Positions 54,387 to 62,980 of a stretch of 64,000 nucleotides of DNA are shown here, piece after piece. The stretch's first letter is position 1. Each line of letters starts with the position of its first letter. The notes under the pieces were generated by a model, which saw only the letters and a program-made list of their open reading frames with translations, was not told the origin of the DNA and made no database searches. Made by a program: the position numbers and the translations under genes. This DNA comes from Sulfuriferula thiophila (GTDB lineage Bacteria; Pseudomonadota; Gammaproteobacteria; Burkholderiales; Sulfuriferulaceae), in contig NZ_BHGL01000003.1 in assembly GCF_003864975.1 (NCBI RefSeq), positions 124,001 to 188,000 of the forward strand. The letters run 5' to 3'.

Positions 54387-54780
54387 GGGCAACAGCGATC
54401 AGAAAATGCTGCGCTCCGGCAGCACGCGCCTGCAACATGGCCTGTACTACCACGCCTTGCGGCGCCTTGCTGTCCGCAGAGACCACCACATCCTGCTCGA
54501 CACCGTGCAACAAGGGTTTCAATACCGCCGCCAGCGTCGCTAGCGTGACCGGCACGCGATTAATGAACGTCTTGCCGTCAGCCGTCACCGCCAGCGTTGC
54601 CGGAGTATCGGTACTCATGCGTTCGGCCTTGCCCTGCGGCAGATTGACCTTCAGCGAATTGAGGTTCTGCATGGACAAAGATGCCAGCATGAAGGTCGCC
54701 AGCAGAAAGAACATCACATCTATCATCGGTATGATCTCGATGCGGCCCTTGCGCTGGACTCTGGCTTTGCGCAATTTCAT
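54379..54780 (-). CDS. exbD: ExbD biopolymer transport protein
   Basis: 133 residues. N-terminal helix with the key Asp in IIPMIDVMFFLLATFM, then a periplasmic domain. Works with ExbB and TonB. Starts in overlap with the exbB stop (ATGA). Confidence 0.93.
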   Translation of the reverse strand: MKLRKARVQRKGRIEIIPMIDVMFFLLATFMLASLSMQNLNSLKVNLPQGKAERMSTDTPATLAVTADGKTFINRVPVTLATLAAVLKPLLHGVEQDVVVSADSKAPQGVVVQAMLQARAAGAQHFLIAVAHE

Positions 54781-55430
54781 GGCTGCCCTCCTGCCGTATC
54801 CCGAACTTGCTGATCGAGTCGGATATGATCGATCAGGCGGGTGCCCAGGCGTTCCATTTCATCCATGGTTTGCGCCTGCAAACGGGAAAAATAATTAAAG
54901 CCGAACAGCGAAATCAGTGCAATCAGCAAACCCACGGCAGTCGCAATCAGCGCCTGTGCCACACCACCGGTGACGCCGATGGGATTCACCAGACCGGCGC
55001 CGCCGATCAGCTGAAATGCGTGCATCATGCCGCCTATAGTGCCCATCAGCCCGAGCAACGGGGCGGCCGTAACGATGGTTTCCAGTACCCACAGCCGACG
55101 GGACAGGCCGGTTTCGATCACCTGCGCCTCATCGGCAGCGCGCGATTCCGTCCACCAGGCCGGGTGCTCGCGATTGCTCAGGATCACACTGAAAAACCGA
55201 TAAAAATAGTTACGGTTATTCAGCGCGGTCAGTTTGTGCTCCAGCTCCTTCCAATCGAAACCGTAGGTTTCCACCAGATTCTGCAGTTCGCCGGATAAAT
55301 GCGCATAACGCCAGTACAACACCGCTTTTTCCAGCATGATGGCAAGTGCGAGCACCGCCAGCAATGACAGCGGCAATATCATGACGCCGCCGAGTTTGAG
55401 GGCAATCCAGCTTTCGTGTAAATCTTGCAT
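54777..55430 (-). CDS. exbB: ExbB/TolQ-family proton channel protein
   Basis: 217 residues from ATG 55430, preceded by GGAG at six bases; a TTG 14 codons upstream lacks such a site. Three membrane helices, with the MotA/TolQ/ExbB core TAAPLLGLMGTIGGMMHAFQ and GVAQALIATAVGLLIALIS. Forms the proton channel with ExbD. Confidence 0.94.
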   Translation of the reverse strand: MQDLHESWIALKLGGVMILPLSLLAVLALAIMLEKAVLYWRYAHLSGELQNLVETYGFDWKELEHKLTALNNRNYFYRFFSVILSNREHPAWWTESRAADEAQVIETGLSRRLWVLETIVTAAPLLGLMGTIGGMMHAFQLIGGAGLVNPIGVTGGVAQALIATAVGLLIALISLFGFNYFSRLQAQTMDEMERLGTRLIDHIRLDQQVRDTAGGQP

Positions 55431-55472
55431 GTGTATCTCCTGTAGGGCAATAATTTCGCCCGGTGAATTCAA

Positions 55473-57839
55473 TCAAAAGAACTTGTCGAGACTGACGTAG
55501 ACTGCACGGCGCGGGCCGTACTGCGGTGCGCCGACGCCGATGCCGCTGCCGTCGCGAATTTCGTAACTTTTATCGAACAGGTTGAGAATACTCACTCGCG
55601 CCTGCACTTTGCCCAGTTGCGTCACGTTATAGATATGCGCGGCAGCAATGTTGACCTGAACGTAGCCCGGCAAATGCGCGGTATTGGCAAATCCGCTGCG
55701 CAAACCGCTGCCGTACATTGCATTGGCACTGTAAGTCGTACCCAGCCAGCGGTATGCGGTACCGGCCGAAACGGTAATGAACTGGTCATGATCGAGGTTT
55801 ACCCAGTTGTTGGCGATGTAAGCCAGCTCGGCAGCGTCGAAGTTGTACTGGGAAGATACGATACCTTTACCCAGCGCAGCGGAACGGGCGAGACTGAGAT
55901 ACGCCGACAGGTTGTCCTTGCGGTAATTTGCGGTTAGCTCCGCGCCGTAAATTTTGCCTTCGCTATAATTGAACGGGGTATACAGCAAGGCCGAACCGAA
56001 CTGGCCTTCGTCGAGCAGATTGCTGACCTGCTTGTAATAGCCGTCCAGCCCCAGTGTCAGATTGGGGGTCAACTTATGGCTGATGCCCATATCGTAATAA
56101 TCGGCAGACTCCGGTTTCACCTGATCGTTCAACGTACCCGGTGGCGCCGCTGTCGTACCCTGCGACAGGGCAAGCGTCTGACCACTGATCAGCTCGTTGG
56201 GCGGCGGTGTGAAATAGCGGGCGTAACCGGCATGCAATGTGGTTTGCGGAGTGGCCTGATACACTGCACCAATGCGCGGGCTCCACTGGTTGCCGGTAAC
56301 ATAGGCATCAACCTGATCGAAGCGCATGCCGTAATTGACCGTCAGTTTGTCACTCAGCTTCCACTCATCCTGCGCGTAAACGCCGTACAGATTGGCTATC
56401 TTGCTATTGATGTCGGTAAAGCCGACCGGCGTAGAGCTGGTCTGGTTGCCCGAGCTATCCGCCGGGAACGCCAGCACAGCGTTGTTGTTGTCGAGATGCT
56501 CCTGGCTAAAAAATACGCCGCTACGCAAGGTGTGCTGCGGGTTGAGGTGATAGCTGCCGTCGGCTTGCAATCCGTTGGCCTGGCTGGTACGCAACACGCG
56601 CGAGGCCACGCCGGTATACATCAGATCGCCTGTCGCATCCGGCTCGAACAGCACCTTGGAATAGCGGCTGAACGCGGCCAGCTGATAATCGAATTTGTCG
56701 CCCAGCGTGCCCTGCAAAGCCAGAATGCCGTAACGCGTGGTTTCATGCTGGCGCTCATCCAGATTCTGCGAAGGATAGCTGCTCACTCCAGTCAGAGTGT
56801 AGCCCGGCGTCTGATCCGGCACGTTGGGGATCTGGAATTTGCTGTCAGAATTACCCAGTATCAGGCTCACCCGCGTGCTGTCGTTAAGGAGATAGGAAAA
56901 GTAGCCGAATTCCTTGTTTTGATGCGTGGTGTCGTGGATCGCGCTACTGGCCGAAGTCGGGTTTTCTATCCCCAGATCGTTTTTCAACACGGCGGCATTC
57001 AGATAATAAGTGAAATTACCCTTGTGCCCGCTGGCCTCGCCCGACAACTCCTGCGTATTATTGCTACCCACGGTCACGCCTATACGGCCGCCATTGGCAA
57101 GCGCACCGTTCTTGGTATGGATGTCAACCACACCGGCAGTACGATAGCCGTATTGTGCCGGCAGCGCTCCAGTGAGCAGATTGATACTGTCAGCAAAGCG
57201 CGTATCCAGCGATTGACCGAACCCGGTAATCGACTCGGGTATGATGATGTTATTGATGCGGTACTGCACGTTGCCGTGATCGCCGCGTATATGCAGTTGG
57301 CCGTAGGAATCCTGCGCCACACCCGGAGCCTGCAGCAGCACTTGATTCAGTGGCGTGCCGGCCCCTTGCGGCAGCTCGGCGATATCATTGGCGCCAATAT
57401 GATAATTGCTGCTGCCGGTATCCACGGCAATGCCGTTGCGCGCACGATCGAGCTTTTGCGCTGCCACTTTCACTTCCAGCGCTCGCGTGCTGGCCAATGT
57501 GATTTTGCTGGTTTTTCCCGCTGTTGGCGTCAGGGTAACGATGTCGGTACCGGTCTGGTACCCGGGTTTTCCCACCACTACCGCATAAGTCCCCGTCGCT
57601 ATGCGGTCGAATTCAAATGCACCCTGTCCGTCGGTTTGCGTCACCCCCAGCGTTTTACCGTCGGAGGACTGCAATCTGACCGTCGCGGCAGCCACTGGCT
57701 GGCCCAGCGTATCGCTGATCTGACCGGCGATATGGCCGGGCTGCTGAATTTCATTGGCTATGGCGGGTAATATGCCTGCCGCGTGCGCAGGCAAGCCCAG
57801 CATCATGCAGATGCTGGACGCAATCAATGTGCGCTTCAT
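55473..57839 (-). CDS. TonB-dependent outer-membrane receptor
   Basis: 788 residues. Signal peptide MKRTLIASSICMMLGLPAHA; a carboxypeptidase-regulatory-like domain (about 32-115, GQISDTLGQPVAAATVRLQ); a plug (about 140-260, with QVLLQAPGVAQDSYGQLHIRG); then a 22-strand barrel ending LDKFF. It takes up a metal or metal chelate using the adjoining TonB-ExbBD. Cluster context suggests zinc. It is followed 42 bases on by exbB and preceded by a DUF2946-like gene. Confidence 0.92.
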   Translation of the reverse strand: MKRTLIASSICMMLGLPAHAAGILPAIANEIQQPGHIAGQISDTLGQPVAAATVRLQSSDGKTLGVTQTDGQGAFEFDRIATGTYAVVVGKPGYQTGTDIVTLTPTAGKTSKITLASTRALEVKVAAQKLDRARNGIAVDTGSSNYHIGANDIAELPQGAGTPLNQVLLQAPGVAQDSYGQLHIRGDHGNVQYRINNIIIPESITGFGQSLDTRFADSINLLTGALPAQYGYRTAGVVDIHTKNGALANGGRIGVTVGSNNTQELSGEASGHKGNFTYYLNAAVLKNDLGIENPTSASSAIHDTTHQNKEFGYFSYLLNDSTRVSLILGNSDSKFQIPNVPDQTPGYTLTGVSSYPSQNLDERQHETTRYGILALQGTLGDKFDYQLAAFSRYSKVLFEPDATGDLMYTGVASRVLRTSQANGLQADGSYHLNPQHTLRSGVFFSQEHLDNNNAVLAFPADSSGNQTSSTPVGFTDINSKIANLYGVYAQDEWKLSDKLTVNYGMRFDQVDAYVTGNQWSPRIGAVYQATPQTTLHAGYARYFTPPPNELISGQTLALSQGTTAAPPGTLNDQVKPESADYYDMGISHKLTPNLTLGLDGYYKQVSNLLDEGQFGSALLYTPFNYSEGKIYGAELTANYRKDNLSAYLSLARSAALGKGIVSSQYNFDAAELAYIANNWVNLDHDQFITVSAGTAYRWLGTTYSANAMYGSGLRSGFANTAHLPGYVQVNIAAAHIYNVTQLGKVQARVSILNLFDKSYEIRDGSGIGVGAPQYGPRRAVYVSLDKFF

Positions 57840-58220
57840 GGTTATTCCTTCCTGAAAAATAGATAAACACGCTACGCCGGGGCGTAACGTTTTTATTCAC
57901 ACCAATCAGACAGGAACAGGTGGCGCACGGGACTGGTAATGATACGGGGTGAGCAGTTGCTGACTGACGACAGGCTCAGCAATCTTTATGTGAGTGGTGG
58001 CGGTAGCCAGCCCTAAATCCGGCAGTACCGTGGGGATGTTATCCAGGGCGCTGATGACGCACAGATCACACAGCAGCTTATCCGCACCCGGCGTCTGTTT
58101 CTGCGATCCGCCATCGTGATACGGATGCACCACGCCATGCGCAGCCACCAACTGCTGCGACCATACCAGCAGCAGGGCAAGGATCAGTGCGATTCTGGAA
58201 AAGTGGCGATGGATAAACAT
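57797..58220 (-). repeat. Duplicated segment, copy A (DUF2946-like gene plus signal-peptide region)
   Basis: Homologous to 53248-53673; about 4.55 kb apart in the same orientation. It covers the whole small gene, the spacer and the first codons of the next gene. Confidence 0.85.
57906..58220 (-). CDS. DUF2946-like small exported protein, copy A
   Basis: 104 residues. Same plan as copy B: signal or anchor helix, CxxC in LLCDLCV, conserved HGVVHPYHDGG and C-terminal HYQSRAPP. Lies between the GTPase and the TonB-dependent receptor. The most variable part between copies is residues 68-82, while the Cys and His residues are conserved, which points to them as the functional core. Confidence 0.75.
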   Translation of the reverse strand: MFIHRHFSRIALILALLLVWSQQLVAAHGVVHPYHDGGSQKQTPGADKLLCDLCVISALDNIPTVLPDLGLATATTHIKIAEPVVSQQLLTPYHYQSRAPPVPV

Positions 58221-58238
58221 GCCTGTCAGTTTAACTGA

Positions 58239-59306
58239 TTAAGCTGACAATTTGCCTGCACCATAGGCATCATTAAAATCTTTCAGCATTTTCGGCACCA
58301 GGTCAGCCGCCAGATCAGCCACGATGAACACAAACCGGCTCTGATGATTATCATCTGGCCATTCCGGTAATTCGACTGGCGGTGAAAACACATGCCCGAC
58401 TGCGTGCAACACGGTCGGACGCGGTTTGCCCTTGAGGTTGACGATGGCTTTCATGCGCAATACTGATTTACCGGCCTTCCACAGCAACATCTGCAATGCG
58501 GCGTGGATTGCATCCCATTCCAGCGGCTCGTCGAAGGTCATGCTGAACGAACGAATACGATCGTCATGCACCGCATCGCCCTGCGCTACCGGCTTGCCCA
58601 GCACGCTGGCGGTTGTTACCGGGCGATAGCGACTCAGTTTCAGCCATTCGTTGACATCGCTGATTTTGGTTTGCGGATTGTACAGCCCGGCATTCAGGAT
58701 CAATGCCGGATCGATCGTACCGTGATCCGCTGCCAGTATCGGCGCGGCTGGATTGAGCGCCGCCAGACGGCTGCGCAATGCATCTACCATTGGCACACTC
58801 GCCAGATCGGTTTTAGTCAGCACCAGCCGGTCAGCCACAGCGACTTGCTTCACGGCTTCGAAATAGCTGTCCAGCTGCTGTTCGCCGAGTACGGCATCCA
58901 CCGTGGTGACGACGCTGTTCAACACAAAGCGCGCGGCGATCCAGCGGTCGTTAATCAGCGTATCCAGCACCGGTGCCGGATCAGCGATACCGGTGGTTTC
59001 AATGATGACGCGCTCGAACTGCGGCAGGTCACCGCTTTTTGCCGCCATGAACAGGTTTTTCAGCGTTGGCGACAAGGAACCGACTACGCTGCAGCAGATA
59101 CAACCGCCCTGCAACAACGCTAACGGGCCATCGGATTTTTGCAGCAACTGGTGATCCAGCCCGATCTCACCGAATTCATTCATGATGATCGCCGTGCGCG
59201 GCAATTGCTGGATCAGGTGGTTGAGCAGCGTGGTTTTACCGCTGCCCAGAAAACCGGTGAGCAGAGTAACGGGAATCAGGGCTGGAGGTGTTGGCGTGTT
59301 GGTCAT
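58239..59306 (-). CDS. COG0523 (CobW-family) GTPase, probable zinc metallochaperone
   Basis: 355 residues. Walker A GFLGSGKTTLLNHLI, metal-binding CxCC in GGCICCSVVG, LTKTDLA as the guanine-specificity motif, and a C-terminal CobW domain. Some family members deliver zinc to client enzymes under zinc shortage and are Zur-controlled. It is first in the metal cluster. An imperfect inverted repeat (GATAATC/GATTATT, 59343-59366) lies upstream but does not fit a Zur box well. Confidence 0.87.
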   Translation of the reverse strand: MTNTPTPPALIPVTLLTGFLGSGKTTLLNHLIQQLPRTAIIMNEFGEIGLDHQLLQKSDGPLALLQGGCICCSVVGSLSPTLKNLFMAAKSGDLPQFERVIIETTGIADPAPVLDTLINDRWIAARFVLNSVVTTVDAVLGEQQLDSYFEAVKQVAVADRLVLTKTDLASVPMVDALRSRLAALNPAAPILAADHGTIDPALILNAGLYNPQTKISDVNEWLKLSRYRPVTTASVLGKPVAQGDAVHDDRIRSFSMTFDEPLEWDAIHAALQMLLWKAGKSVLRMKAIVNLKGKPRPTVLHAVGHVFSPPVELPEWPDDNHQSRFVFIVADLAADLVPKMLKDFNDAYGAGKLSA

Positions 59307-59361
59307 TTAGAACTGCGGCAAAGAAAAGTAATGAGCCGCTATGATAATCCTAAATCTCTGA

Positions 59362-60330
59362 TTATTGCGACGAGGCCACAAACGCATCCGCGTAAATATC
59401 ATTTATTTTGGCTTTGGCCATGTAGGTTTTTTTTCTGGCCGCCTTGACCATATTCGGGTTGCCGCACAGATACACGCGCCAGCCGGTCAGATCCGGATGC
59501 GCTTCCAGCGCGACATCAACAGCACGTCCTGCATGGTAACCCGGCACGGTTTCCCCGCTGGAAATACACGGCGCATAGTGAAAATTCGGATGCTGGCTGG
59601 CCAGCTCGCGTAATTCGTCGACCAGATACAAGCCTGCCACATCGCGGCTGCCGTGATACAAATGGATGGCTCCGCCATGCTGCTGACTGAGTGCATCGCG
59701 CAGGATACCCATCAACGGCGCCAGACCCGAGCCGGTGCCGATTAACAACAGCGGCTGCTCCGGATCGCCGGGCAAATAGAAGCAAGAACCCAGCGGCGGA
59801 CTGATATGCAGGCTGTCGCCCAGTTTCAGTTCGTCATGGATCCAGTTACTCATGCGCCCATCCGGCAAGCGCCGTACGTGCAGGCGCAAATAGCTATCTG
59901 CAGGCACGCTGGCCAGAGAATAGCTGCGCGAAAACGTTTCGTCGCGATACAGATTAATAAACTGCCCTGCGCGGTAATCCTTCAATGACGGGCAATCCAG
60001 CCCGACACACAGTATTTCATCATTGAGCTGGCGGATGGCGGTAACGGTTGCTGGCAACATCCGTTCACTGCTGTCGGCCAGGGTAATAGTCATGTCCTGC
60101 TCGGGTTGGCAGGAACATGCCAGGAAATAATTCAGTGCCTGTAACGTACTTTTCAAGCCATGCTGAGCAGCGCTCGGCACATTGGCATCGGCTGACTGCA
60201 TCATGCAGCTTTGGCATACGCCGCTGCGGCAGGAAAACGGGACCGCAACACCCTGGCGCGTGAGCGCATCCAGCACGGTTTCGCCCGCTTCGCACTGATA
60301 AGTCACATCATTCAAGTATAATTGCGTCAT
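59362..60330 (-). CDS. 2Fe-2S ferredoxin-NAD(P)H reductase-like protein
   Basis: 322 residues. The plant-type [2Fe-2S] domain comes first (CRSGVCQSCMM and later CSCQPEQ). An FAD domain follows (FSRSYSLASVP) and then an NAD(P) domain (IGTGSGLAPLMGIL, YLCGNPNMVKAARKK). Single-chain electron carrier of the phenol hydroxylase/CDP-deoxyglucose reductase type. Just 22 bases downstream of the truncated hemoglobin, so it is likely its reductase in nitric oxide detoxification (inference). Confidence 0.87.
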   Translation of the reverse strand: MTQLYLNDVTYQCEAGETVLDALTRQGVAVPFSCRSGVCQSCMMQSADANVPSAAQHGLKSTLQALNYFLACSCQPEQDMTITLADSSERMLPATVTAIRQLNDEILCVGLDCPSLKDYRAGQFINLYRDETFSRSYSLASVPADSYLRLHVRRLPDGRMSNWIHDELKLGDSLHISPPLGSCFYLPGDPEQPLLLIGTGSGLAPLMGILRDALSQQHGGAIHLYHGSRDVAGLYLVDELRELASQHPNFHYAPCISSGETVPGYHAGRAVDVALEAHPDLTGWRVYLCGNPNMVKAARKKTYMAKAKINDIYADAFVASSQ

Positions 60331-60352
60331 GATATTGGATCCCTGTTTTAAA

Positions 60353-60721
60353 TTACTTACCTAATACATCGTTGCGGGTAGTTTCGCAAACTGCGCCCAC
60401 TTCTGCGATCAGCTCAGCGGGCACATTCAGTTCCTGCAATGACGCTACCAGATTTTCCACTACCGCATCAAAATGGCTGTCATTCAGGCCACGCGCAACC
60501 AGATGGGCATGACCTTTACGCATATCCGCACCGGAGTAATGCACCGGACCGCCGAAGGCCATGGTCAGGAATGCTTTCTGTTTTGCCGCCTGGCGTTCCA
60601 TATCGACATCATCAAAGAAATCGCTGATACGGTCGTCGCTCAGTACACGACGATAAAATACGTCAACTGCTGCATTTACTGCTGCTTCGCCACCTAAACG
60701 CTCAAATAGATCATTACTCAT
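60353..60721 (-). CDS. Truncated hemoglobin, group I
   Basis: 122 residues, the 2-on-2 globin length. LFERLGGEAAVNAAVDVFYRRV, FGGP, and the proximal His in GHAHLVARGL. Group I truncated globins oxidise nitric oxide to nitrate or bind O2. It lies next to nsrR with an NsrR-type operator 38 bases upstream, which supports an NO role. Confidence 0.92.
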   Translation of the reverse strand: MSNDLFERLGGEAAVNAAVDVFYRRVLSDDRISDFFDDVDMERQAAKQKAFLTMAFGGPVHYSGADMRKGHAHLVARGLNDSHFDAVVENLVASLQELNVPAELIAEVGAVCETTRNDVLGK

Positions 60722-60758
60722 TACGTCACTCCCGGTTAATGTAGTTAACTAAGTTAAT

Positions 60759-60781
60759 AAGGTATATTAAAAATATATCTT
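60759..60781. promoter_or_regulatory. NsrR-type operator before the truncated hemoglobin
   Basis: AAGGTATATTA, one base, AAATATATCTT: an 11-1-11 inverted repeat, close to the NsrR consensus AAGATGCATTT-N-AAATGCATCTT. 38 bases from the globin start. Confidence 0.75.
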
Positions 60782-60849
60782 ATAAGGCAAAAAAACAGGT
60801 CTGTTCGACCCGAGTACGATGTAAAATCAGGCTAGTGCACGACCTATAT

Positions 60850-60872
60850 AAGATACATCTTATATGCATGTT
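60850..60872. promoter_or_regulatory. NsrR-type operator before nsrR
   Basis: AAGATACATCT, one base, ATATGCATGTT: again 11-1-11 with the AAGAT-CAT and ATGCAT half-site cores. 48 bases before the nsrR start, consistent with autoregulation. Confidence 0.75.
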
Positions 60873-60919
60873 AATAAATACCTCATCCTCGTGTCAAGTA
60901 GTTTAGTGTTAAGGATTTT

Positions 60920-61357
60920 ATGCAACTTACTCGCTATACCGATTATTCATTACGCGTACTGGTCTATCTCGGCATGAAAACCGAGCGTCTGGCCACGATT
61001 ACCGAGCTCGCTGAATTTTATGCCATCTCCCGCAACCATCTGGTGAAGGTGGTGCATCATCTTGCCCAGCAAGGATTTATTCACACGTCGCGCGGCAAAA
61101 ACGGGGGGATGACCTTGGCCCGTCCGGCACAGCAGATCCGAATTGGCGAAGTCGTGCGCTGCACTGAACCGAATTTTGAAATTGCCGAGTGCTTTAACCG
61201 TGCAACCAATCACTGTGTGCTGTCACCGGACTGCCGGCTGAAATCAATCTTGCAAGAAGCTAACCTGGCTTTTCTGGCGACGCTGGATCGCTATACCATT
61301 GCCGATGCCATCGCCAATCAGGGCTTTCTGGCCAGCTTGCTGCCTAAATCGACATGA
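60920..61357 (+). CDS. nsrR: NsrR, nitric oxide-sensing Rrf2-family repressor
   Basis: 145 residues. Rrf2 winged helix (MQLTRYTDYSLRVLVYLG, SRNHLVKVVHHLAQQGF) and three Fe-S Cys in ECFNRATNHC and SPDC (Cys91, 99, 105). The cluster is damaged by NO, releasing DNA. Two matching operators lie between it and the globin gene. Its stop overlaps the next start by ATGA. Confidence 0.94.
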   Translation: MQLTRYTDYSLRVLVYLGMKTERLATITELAEFYAISRNHLVKVVHHLAQQGFIHTSRGKNGGMTLARPAQQIRIGEVVRCTEPNFEIAECFNRATNHCVLSPDCRLKSILQEANLAFLATLDRYTIADAIANQGFLASLLPKST

Positions 61358-61719
61358 CCGCCTCTGTCGCCGCACTGCACTTGATGGCGAATCTGCACGA
61401 CTGTGCCGCACCGGTGTTGATGGCCGATGCTGAAGCGTTGCGCAGTTATTGTTTGCAGCGGGTTGCTGACGCGAACTTAACCATAGTGGATGATAAGTTC
61501 CACCAGTTTAATGCAGGCAATGGCATCACTGGCGTGGTGCTGCTGGCAGAATCACACCTGGCAATTCATACCTGGCCGGAACGCGGCTATGTCACGCTGG
61601 ATGTATTTGTATGCAATCTGCACTGCGATAACAATCACAAAGCCGAGCAGTTATTTAACGAGCTGATTTCGGCTTTTTCGCCTGCCAGCCAGCACACGTA
61701 CCGGGTTAACCGCGATTAA
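61354..61719 (+). CDS. speD: S-adenosylmethionine decarboxylase proenzyme (SpeD)
   Basis: 121 residues. LLAESHLAIHTWPERGYVTLDVF contains the self-cleavage site Glu66-Ser67; Ser67 becomes the pyruvoyl cofactor. Provides aminopropyl groups for spermidine. No spermidine synthase is seen nearby. It is co-translated with nsrR, an unusual pairing. It meets the convergent Lon-N gene with overlapping stops. Confidence 0.9.
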   Translation: MTASVAALHLMANLHDCAAPVLMADAEALRSYCLQRVADANLTIVDDKFHQFNAGNGITGVVLLAESHLAIHTWPERGYVTLDVFVCNLHCDNNHKAEQLFNELISAFSPASQHTYRVNRD

Positions 61720-62357
61720 CCGGATACTCCCTGCCGTTTCAGGAATTCCTGCAGTATTTTCAAACGCATCAGGCTGTCGTTCATTTCCAGCAGATCCTGT
61801 TTGGCACTGGCTTTGATCGGCAGACTTTCAGCCAGCCGATAACCCAGCCAGGCTGCCTGTTCAGGATGCATGGGATTAGAAAAACGCGCCTCGCCCAATT
61901 CCTGCACGATGGTCTCAAACACGGTGGTGCACAGGCTATGTTCTTCGGTCACCAGCAGCGTGGGTTCGGCCGACAGCAAACTCACTTCTGCGGTAATCAG
62001 GCCGTCTTGACCCACTTCACTGGATTCGATCAAGAACCGCTGACCACCTTGCGCGGTAATATTGAGAATACCGAGTTGCGGCATATCCCAGTCGGCAATA
62101 TGCGCCAGTGTGCCGACAGCGTAAGGTGTTGCCGGCGCACCCACTTCAGCGCCCGACTGAATCAGGCACACGCCAAATGCACTGTTGTCTTTCATGCAGG
62201 CTTTCGCCATATCCATATAGCGCGTCTCGAATATCTTCAGCGGCAACAGCCCATCGGGATACAGCACTGTCGTGAGCGGGAAAATCGGAATGCGCAGATG
62301 ACGTACATTGTGCAGACGGTCAAACACTAAAGGCAGATTCTGTTTGAACCAATTCAT
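61716..62357 (-). CDS. Lon substrate-binding (LON-N) domain protein
   Basis: 213 residues from ATG 62357, which overlaps the ubiX stop (GTATGA). RIPIFPLTTVLYPDGLLPLKIFETRYMDM is the LON-N signature; no ATPase or protease domain follows. Stand-alone LON-N proteins are common in proteobacteria with unclear function, probably peptide or protein binding. Confidence 0.85.
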   Translation of the reverse strand: MNWFKQNLPLVFDRLHNVRHLRIPIFPLTTVLYPDGLLPLKIFETRYMDMAKACMKDNSAFGVCLIQSGAEVGAPATPYAVGTLAHIADWDMPQLGILNITAQGGQRFLIESSEVGQDGLITAEVSLLSAEPTLLVTEEHSLCTTVFETIVQELGEARFSNPMHPEQAAWLGYRLAESLPIKASAKQDLLEMNDSLMRLKILQEFLKRQGVSG

Positions 62358-62980
62358 ACTTGTCCCCAACGAGCCATAAGTTGATGCGGAATGTGCAACT
62401 GATCGAGAATACGCGCGACGACAAAATTCACCATGTCTTCGATGCTTTGCGGATGATGGTAGAAGCCGGGATTAGGTGGCAGAATGACTACGCCCAGACG
62501 CGCCAGTTTCAGCATATTTTCCAGATGGATTGCCGAATACGGCGTTTCCCGCGGCACCAGTATCAGCTTGCGCTGTTCTTTAATACTGACATCGGCCGCC
62601 CGTTCGATCAGATTATCCGACATACCCTGCGCAATGGCCGCCAGCGTACCCATCGTGCATGGGCATACCACCATTGCATCCGCCGGATTCGACCCTGATG
62701 CCACTGGCGCAAACCACTCTTCACGCCCGAACACCCGCAATTGGCCAGGACGGGCAGCATACTGCGCGGTCAACAACGCTTCCAGCTCACTGGCACGACC
62801 CGGCAAGGTCAGATCCAGCTCCTGCTTCGCTACAATCTGCGCGGCGCTGGAGACTAGTAAGTAAACACTCACATCCGCCTCCAACAGACACGCAAGCAGG
62901 CGCATACCATAAGGCATACCCGATGCGCCGGTCAATGCCAGGGTAACGCTACGTGGCGGATTCATGTTGGCTATTTCCAT
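62354..62980 (-). CDS. ubiX: UbiX, flavin prenyltransferase
   Basis: 208 residues from ATG 62980 (ATG 62965 gives 203 and fits the family start better; neither has a strong ribosome site). LTGASGMPYGMRLL for FMN binding, PCTMGTLAAIAQGMSDNLIERAADVSIKE, and VPRETPYSAIHLENML. Makes prenylated FMN for UbiD decarboxylase in ubiquinone synthesis. Overlaps neighbours on both sides. Confidence 0.94.
   Translation of the reverse strand: MEIANMNPPRSVTLALTGASGMPYGMRLLACLLEADVSVYLLVSSAAQIVAKQELDLTLPGRASELEALLTAQYAARPGQLRVFGREEWFAPVASGSNPADAMVVCPCTMGTLAAIAQGMSDNLIERAADVSIKEQRKLILVPRETPYSAIHLENMLKLARLGVVILPPNPGFYHHPQSIEDMVNFVVARILDQLHIPHQLMARWGQV

Noticed and set aside
56076-57770. 564-codon open frame on the plus strand
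   Set aside because: It lies wholly opposite the TonB-dependent receptor gene, has no recognisable domain and no start signals; long antisense frames are common opposite GC-rich genes.
59343-59366. Possible Zur box before the COG0523 GTPase
   Set aside because: Imperfect 7-bp arms with 10-base spacing do not match known Zur operators; part lies within the upstream gene.
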